Origin: Streptomyces avicenniae
GTDB taxonomy: Bacteria > Actinomycetota > Actinomycetes > Streptomycetales > Streptomycetaceae
DNA: 64,000 nt
NCBI RefSeq assembly: GCF_000719135.1
Contig: NZ_JOEK01000004.1
Coordinates: 124,001 to 188,000 of the forward strand
Reading direction: 5' to 3'
The position numbers and the translations under genes were made by a program. The notes beneath the pieces are model-generated. The model was not told the DNA's origin. It searched no databases and worked only from the letters and a program-made list of their open reading frames with translations. How positions within the stretch are numbered: the stretch's first letter is position 1; each line of letters starts with the position of its first letter. Shown piece by piece: positions 60,301 through 64,000 of the stretch.

Positions 60301-63300
60301 CAGCAGCGCCTGGAAGCACGAGTCGAGCAGGACGGGATGCACGTGGTGGCCCGCCGCGTCCCCGGCCAGGGACTCCGGCGGACGGATGCGCGCCAGCGCC
60401 TCGCCGGGGCCGATCCACACCTCCTCGATGCCCTGGAACGCGGGCCCGTAGTGGTAGCCGAGCCCGGCGAGCGCCGCGTAGCACTCGGGCCCGGACAGCC
60501 GCCGCGTGGAGCGCGCCCTGACGGCCGCGGCGTCCAGCGGCGCGCCGCCGCCCCGCCCCTGGCCCGCGCGCACCACACCCGTCGCGTGCACCGCGGGCTC
60601 GGGCAGCGCCGCCCCCGCCTCCCGCACGGTCGCGACGCGGAACGCCGCCGATCCCGAGGAGAACGTCAGCTGCACGGTCTTCGGCGCGTCCTCCGGCAGG
60701 AACAGGCCCTTGCGCAGCTCGACGTCGGCCAGTGCGGCGGAGCCCGCGTCACCGGTCAGCGCGCGGACGGCCTGCGCCGCCATCTCCAGGTAACCGGCCG
60801 CGGGGAACAGCACGTTGCCCTGCATCCGGTGGTCCGTGAGGTACGGCAGCCGCTCCGGGTCGAGCGACACCTCCCACGCGGGCTCCGCGCCGTCGAGGCG
60901 CCTGCCCAGCAGCGGATGGTCCAGCCGCCCCAGCCGGACGCGCTCGACAGACGGCGGCTCCGTCCAGTACCGGTCGCGCCGCCACGGGTAGCGCGGCAGC
61001 GTCACCGGACGGCCCTGCGGCTGGAGCACGCCCCAGTCCGGCGTGACCCCCAGGGAGTTGAGCGCGGCCAGCGACAGCGCGAACCGCTCGGCCTCGTCCT
61101 CCTTGCGCCGCAGCGACGGCAGCACGACGCCCTCGGCCTCCCGCTGCCCCAGGCACTCGCGCACGGAGTGGCCGAGCACCGGGTGCGGCCCGATCTCCAG
61201 GAACAGCTCGAACCCGTCGTCGGCCAGCCGGTCAACGGCCGCCCTGAACCAGACGGTCTCCCGGACGTTCTCCCACCAGTAGTCGGCGTCCAGCTCGGGA
61301 CCCTGCGCGATCCCGCCCCGGCGCGCCGTCAGGTACAGCGGCACGGCGGGCTCCTGCGGCTTGAGCCCCTTCAGCGAGGTCAGCAGCTCCTCACGGATCG
61401 GGTCCATCGCCGCGCTGTGGTAGGGCACCTCGACGGTCAGGACCCGCGCGAACAGGCCCTCGGCCTCCAACTCGGCCGCCAACGCGGTCAGGTCCTCCGC
61501 CTCGCCCGCCAGGGTCAGCGACCGCGGCCCGTTCACCGCCGCGAGCGACACCCGTCCCCCGAAGGGACGGATACGCTGCGCCGCCTCGGCCTCGCTCAGA
61601 TCGACGGCGAGCATCGTGCCCGTGCCCGCCAGGCGGTGCTGGAGGCGGCTGCGGTGGACGACGATCCGCACCGCGTCCTCGAACGTGTAGACACCCGCCT
61701 CGTAGAACGCCGCGACCTCGCCGGTGCTGTGCCCGGTGATCGCGTCGGGGACGATCCCCCGGCTGCGCCACAGGGCCGCCAGCCCGAGCTGGAGCGCGAA
61801 GTTCGCGGGCTGGGCGAGCCACGTCTCCGACATCCGCGAGACGGACTCGTCCGCCGACAGCTCCTCGACGAGGGACCACCCGGTCAGCGCGGAGATCTCC
61901 CGGTCGCACCGGTCGATCACCTCGCGGTAGACGGGCTCGCGCGCGTACAGCTCCCGGCCCATGCCGGACCACTGGGGGCCCATGCCGGTGAAGACCCACA
62001 CCAGCCGCTTCCGCAGCCCCTCGCGCCGCGTGCCCGCCAGGACGCGCGGGTGCTCGGCGCCGCGCTCGGCGGCGGCCAGGGCCTCGTCCAGCGACTCACG
62101 GTCCGTGTAGACGACCGACAGGCGGGACTCCAGGTGCTGGCGGCGGTGCGCCAGCGTGTGGCCGAGGTCGGCCAGGGAGACGTCGGGCAGCTCGCGGCGC
62201 ACCCCGGCGGCCACCTCGGGCAGCGCCTCGGGCGCGCGGGCCGTCAGCGGCAGTACGGACCACGCGGGGCGGTCGGGCGCCTCGTCCCGCCCCTCGGGCC
62301 GCGCGGGCGGCTCCTCCAGCAGGACGTGCGCGTTGGTGCCGCCGAAACCGAAGGAGTTGACGCCCGCGCGGGCCGGTCCCTCGTGCGCGGGCCACGGCGT
62401 CACCTCGCGCGGGACGGTGTAGCCCAGCTCGGCCGCGTCCAGCTCCGGGTTCAGCGTCTCCAGGTTGATGTGCGGCGGGACGACGCCGTGCCGCAGGCTG
62501 AGCGTGGTCTTGATCAGACCGGCGATCCCGGCCGCCGACTCGGTGTGCCCGATGTTCGACTTCACCGAGCCGACGAGCGGCGTGCTGCCTGGCTCGCGGC
62601 CGATCGCCAGGGCGCGCCCGAGCGCGCGTGCCTCGATGGGGTCGCCGACCGGCGTCGAGGTGCTGTGCGCCTCGACGTACTGGAGCGCGCCGGGCGTGAT
62701 GCCCGCCTCCGCGCAGACCCGTTCGATCAGCCGGACCTGCGCGTCGGCGCTCGGCACGGTGATGCCGCCGGTGCGGCCGTCCTGGTTGACGCCGCTGCCG
62801 ATGACGACCGCGTGGATCGGGTCGCCGTCGCGCAGCGCGTCCTCCAGGCGCTTGAGCGCGATCATGCCGACGCCCTCGGCGCGCACGTAGCCGTTCGCCG
62901 AGGCGTCCAGCGGACGGGAGCGGCCCTCGGGGGAGAGGAAGCCGCCCTTGGTCTCGGCGATCGTGTACTGCGGCGTCATGTGCAGCAGCGTGCCGCCCGC
63001 GAGGGCCACGTCCGTCTCGCCGTCGCGCAGGCTGCGGCAGGCGAGGTGGACGGCGACGAGGGAGGAGCTGCACGCGGTGTCGAGGGACACGCTGGGGCCG
63101 CGGAAGTCGAAGCAGTACGAGATGCGGTTCGACACCATCGTCATCATGGTGCCGGTCGCCGTGTGCGAGGCGAGCGTCTCGAAGCTGAGGTCGGAGAACT
63201 GGAGGATCTTCCAGTCCAGCGTGAACGCGCCGACGAAGACGCCGACCTCGGTCCCGGCGAGGTCGCCGGGCCGCTGGCCGCCGTCCTCCAGGGCCTCCCA

Positions 63301-63627
63301 GGCGACTTCGAGCAGCTTGCGCTGCTGCGGGTCCATGTGGGCGGCCTCGCGGGGGCTGATGCCGAAGAACGCGGGGTCGAACTCGTCGAACCCGTCGATG
63401 TAGCCGCCGCGCCCGCCGACCAGCCGGCCCGGTTTCGCCTTGTCGCGGCTGCCGAGCGTGGAGACGTCGTAGCGGTCGGGGGGTGTCGGGGTCAGGCAGT
63501 CCCTGCCCTCGACGAGATTGCGCCAGAAGGAACGGTGGTCGTTGGCGCCGCCGGGGAAACGGCAGCCGATACCGACGATCGCGAACTTGCCAGGTATGGG
63601 CCGGGGGACACGTGAACGGTCCGTCAT
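54352..63627 (-). CDS. ikaA: Iterative hybrid PKS-NRPS of polycyclic tetramate macrolactam type
   Basis: The 3091-residue synthase has one module. KS about 15-440 (Cys186 in DTACSSS, His321 in EAHSTSTPVGD, then KSNIGHTESAAG); AT about 550-870 (Ser634 in GHSTGE); DH about 905-1190 (His933 in DHRMQGNVLFP, DSCFQ); KR about 1225-1600 (TGAFGALG, catalytic Tyr in QTNYAAGNAFLD); ACP Ser about 1740 (LGLDSLLAMEL); C about 1815-2240 (HHIVSDA near 1936); A about 2270-2765 (YTSGSTGRPK, YRTGD); PCP Ser about 2816 (EGGSSIRL); TE about 2830-3080 (GYSLGG). No ER is present. This order, used iteratively to load two polyene chains onto ornithine, defines HSAF/ikarugamycin synthases. GAGG lies about 7 bases before the ATG. 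Confidence 0.93.
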   Translation of the reverse strand: MTDRSRVPRPIPGKFAIVGIGCRFPGGANDHRSFWRNLVEGRDCLTPTPPDRYDVSTLGSRDKAKPGRLVGGRGGYIDGFDEFDPAFFGISPREAAHMDPQQRKLLEVAWEALEDGGQRPGDLAGTEVGVFVGAFTLDWKILQFSDLSFETLASHTATGTMMTMVSNRISYCFDFRGPSVSLDTACSSSLVAVHLACRSLRDGETDVALAGGTLLHMTPQYTIAETKGGFLSPEGRSRPLDASANGYVRAEGVGMIALKRLEDALRDGDPIHAVVIGSGVNQDGRTGGITVPSADAQVRLIERVCAEAGITPGALQYVEAHSTSTPVGDPIEARALGRALAIGREPGSTPLVGSVKSNIGHTESAAGIAGLIKTTLSLRHGVVPPHINLETLNPELDAAELGYTVPREVTPWPAHEGPARAGVNSFGFGGTNAHVLLEEPPARPEGRDEAPDRPAWSVLPLTARAPEALPEVAAGVRRELPDVSLADLGHTLAHRRQHLESRLSVVYTDRESLDEALAAAERGAEHPRVLAGTRREGLRKRLVWVFTGMGPQWSGMGRELYAREPVYREVIDRCDREISALTGWSLVEELSADESVSRMSETWLAQPANFALQLGLAALWRSRGIVPDAITGHSTGEVAAFYEAGVYTFEDAVRIVVHRSRLQHRLAGTGTMLAVDLSEAEAAQRIRPFGGRVSLAAVNGPRSLTLAGEAEDLTALAAELEAEGLFARVLTVEVPYHSAAMDPIREELLTSLKGLKPQEPAVPLYLTARRGGIAQGPELDADYWWENVRETVWFRAAVDRLADDGFELFLEIGPHPVLGHSVRECLGQREAEGVVLPSLRRKEDEAERFALSLAALNSLGVTPDWGVLQPQGRPVTLPRYPWRRDRYWTEPPSVERVRLGRLDHPLLGRRLDGAEPAWEVSLDPERLPYLTDHRMQGNVLFPAAGYLEMAAQAVRALTGDAGSAALADVELRKGLFLPEDAPKTVQLTFSSGSAAFRVATVREAGAALPEPAVHATGVVRAGQGRGGGAPLDAAAVRARSTRRLSGPECYAALAGLGYHYGPAFQGIEEVWIGPGEALARIRPPESLAGDAAGHHVHPVLLDSCFQALLTPALLKDGGGGEESIRLPLSLAEVRLGPVGDREIWAHAVVTRETGDTLVGDIGLHDADGAPLGRVEGFRAGDVAQASTAVGLATIDSWLTEPVWREIGESGAETQDAPGSVLVLADAPGGVGDALAALIGAGGGRCRLVRPGAAADLDLGAELAAEPGGFDAVVHLWNLGLDRPEAAPDGTEFHTDTGAWSVVALAQALLARGGRERLHLVTRGTQPVSPGDDVAPLGARAWGIGRVLWQQELTAQRGKLIDLDPAAADDPRAEAEALLREISAPLAEEEHEIALRGGRRLTSRLVAAEGMTRPLPLRLRADGSYLVTGAFGALGRLLCRTLVRRGARRLVLMGRTALPDRATWGAHADDARVRFVRELEELGAQPVLAAVDVTDEAALRAWVAAHRAEAGPPIRGVFHLAGQVRDTVVPQMDRATFGAVHDPKTVGAWLLHRELRDEPLEHFVLFASVAAVLTTAGQTNYAAGNAFLDALAHHRRARGLPALSLDWGPWATGMIEELGLIDHYRLQRGMGSLSPEAGMAVLERVIGQDRAQLLVASIVDWPTFLAWYPEAPPLTAELAVVAEAPGAGAADSFLDTYRAATEGTRRALLTERFTSLVAAVLRVDAERFDPAVSLSRLGLDSLLAMELRARVHTDLGVSLPVVTLLSGAPADELIDRLGEGLTALVAAGADGEGAAAVEVHTDESRFPLTQNQKALWFLRHLHPDGYAYNIGGAVEVRTELEPDLMAEAFRRLLARHPVLRANFVLEDGQAVQRISAEVDADFAVLDVEGREWEEIHALIIREYRKPYDLERDPLVRFRLLRRGPDRWVITKAVHHIVSDAISTFTFIEELLALYEGLRAGEAPELPPVTARYLDFLNWQNRFLAGPEAQGMLEYWRGRLPDEVPVLTLPTDKPRPAVQTHNGASEFFTLDGELSGRVHALAREHNTTVFMVLLSAYYLLLHRYSGQDDIVVGSPVTGRTQEEFASVYGYFVNPLPLRADLSGNPTVADLLEQVRTVVLGGLDNQEYPFTLLVEKLGLQHDPSRSAVFQAMFILLHHKVATEKYGYRLEYIELPEEEGQFDLTLSAYEEAADGRFHCVFKYNTDLFVAPTMRRMAEHYRRLLDALTRADGDHAVAGLTMLGAEENGRLLTEFSGAGRPVSADEPVHRLIARAAAERPDAVAVTVPSPGGRGVARQLTYGELDARANVMAHRLREHGIGGGAVVALALEKSPELIVTLLAVLKAGGAYLPLDPGHPADRLAYMVETAGAVLTVVDGPYPAWLSGPAIPPARLDTPLTADPGEPGGFPGMDSPAYVIYTSGSTGRPKAVRVAHRNLASVYEGWRREYRLDTEVRCHAQLAAFPFDVFTGDLVRALCSGGRLVLIGRDLLFDTARLYATLRDERVDCGEFVPAVARALMTHCEQDGVGLGFMRLLVVGSDAWKVAEYERLRRLAGPDTRVVNSYGLTEATVDSAWFEGPADHLEPSRMVPIGRPFPGSELYILDAHGAPVPPGVTGELWIGGAGVALGYAADPTLTDERFVTRVVGHGPDAGPARLYRTGDLAHWDDAGCVHLIGRADSQVKVRGHRIEIGEIEARLAAWPGLDQAVVAVREDAGGERALCAYCVPAAGTELDARALRHHLEEELPTFMIPAHFVALPRLPLSPSGKVDVAALPEPAADGGGIEFEEPVTLYEERMAAHWCAMLGLERVGLRHDFFTEGGSSIRLIELIHRLRTEFNVSVPVSELFKVTTLHGMARTLEHVITGRLDGAEPFLRFHPDRARLLFTFPPAGGHGLVYRRFAQGLVGRQVVAFNYIAGEGKVAAYADLVGELQPDGPCDLLGYSLGGNLAFEVAGELERRGRAVRHLVILDSFRTPEPYDLGPEHVAAFEEELRDHLRRHTGTDELAAETMEQARDYLEFSAATPNTGTVAAALTVIADEEKTDLYADGLERGWHGSAAGGTTVLRGSGTHAELLDADHAAANARLTLDILTDGAHDD

Positions 63628-64000
63628 CGATTACCTCGCGTGAAGGCGATGGGAAAAGCCGGGGAGAGCGGCCCCGTTCTCCGGCGCCGGGCGGTCGGGC
63701 CTGGGGTGACGGGTACCGGAGCGGGGTCAACAGGGAATTCCGATTGCCTCGACATAGGAAAGGTTTTCGGCCGCGCTGATCCGCCGCTCGAAAGCGGTGA
63801 AGGGGGGTGTCAGGCGGAGTCAACCAATCATATGTTTGACCGAATCGTCATTGATCGGTCGTTGGGATTGTGTACTCCCCCAGCGCTTTCCATGCGCACT
63901 GGGAATGACTTTGCCCGCTAATTGACTCATGCGAGGGGCGCACGAGGGCCGCTTCATCTCACTGTCACTCGATTGGGTGATGGATCAGATAGCCGTTCGA
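63628..64000. other. Upstream region of the PTM operon
   Basis: These 373 bases are clearly less GC-rich than the rest of the window, especially 63815-63920 (for example AACCAATCATATGTTTGAC). No gene is supported. They probably hold the operon promoter and regulator sites, but no convincing leftward -35/-10 pair was identified. The sterol-desaturase-like hydroxylase gene found at the front of larger PTM clusters is not within the window and could lie beyond its right end. Confidence 0.5.

Noticed and set aside
54277..63615. A 3112-codon open frame on the plus strand opposite the PKS-NRPS
   Set aside because: It is an antisense shadow caused by GC-rich third positions. The translation is Arg/Gln/Val-rich without domains, while the minus strand carries complete PKS and NRPS motifs.
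63815..63920. A divergent gene start or att-like site in the AT-richer upstream region of the PTM operon
   Set aside because: No frame with a ribosome site and no direct repeat pair was found within the visible sequence.

Overview
The window reads as a chromosomal segment of a high-GC actinomycete, most likely Streptomyces or a close relative. Third codon positions are almost all G or C, GTG starts and four-base ATGA/GTGA overlaps are common, and the gene content (LacI-controlled sugar uptake without its own ATPase, LAL regulator, SpoIIE-type phosphatase, B12 riboswitch, secreted glycosidases, a PKS/NRPS cluster) fits soil actinomycetes. No tRNA, rRNA or transposase was seen.

Layout. 1-5.15 kb: organosulfur uptake, with a possible leader peptide and attenuator, lipoprotein, permease, ATPase, flavin-dependent monooxygenase of the NtaA/SnaA/DszA type, and a facing SsuE-like FMN reductase. 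5.3-9.5 kb: MFS exporter, small unknown protein, APH-fold kinase coupled to a MATE exporter. 9.5-18 kb: LacI-family regulator, divergent secreted clan GH-A glycosidase, sugar ABC importer (binding protein and two permeases) and GH31 glycosidase, tied together by TCGAACCGGTTCGA palindromes. 18-22.9 kb: PPC-domain protein, MarR regulator, methyltransferase, GAF-SpoIIE phosphatase, MFS protein. 23.1-30 kb: heme-type membrane protein, then a cobalamin riboswitch in front of two secreted proteins with transcobalamin-like alpha/alpha domains, the first carrying an LPSTG sorting signal. 30-34.6 kb: GMC oxidoreductase, ArsR-like regulator, and a P450-like/PEP-mutase-like fusion protein.

34.7-36.5 kb: a 25-repeat CRISPR array with no cas genes in view, followed by about 0.9 kb without a convincing gene. 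37.4-41.4 kb: GH87-like secreted beta-helix protein, flavin reductase, TetX-like FAD monooxygenase. 41.4-46.8 kb: alpha/beta hydrolase, LAL regulator, and an MFS/ArsR divergent pair with an elaborate repeat operator. 46.8-49.9 kb: a SUKH (SMI1/KNR4) gene broken by two nonsense codons, next to an unusual KOW-LRR-SUKH protein.

50.3-64 kb: a polycyclic tetramate macrolactam (PTM) cluster. It holds a single-module KS-AT-DH-KR-ACP-C-A-PCP-TE hybrid synthase, a phytoene-desaturase-like FAD enzyme, an MDR reductase and a convergent P450. One FAD enzyme plus one MDR reductase matches the three-gene ikarugamycin (ikaABC) layout more than the larger HSAF/frontalamide clusters, and the A-domain pocket read by eye looks ornithine-like. 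The cluster's upstream edge lies at or beyond the right end of the window.

The items most worth a second look are the orphan CRISPR array, the P450-like/PEP-mutase fusion, the KOW-LRR-SUKH protein beside a SUKH gene with paired nonsense codons, the B12-controlled surface proteins, and the leader-peptide/attenuator arrangement before the sulfur operon.
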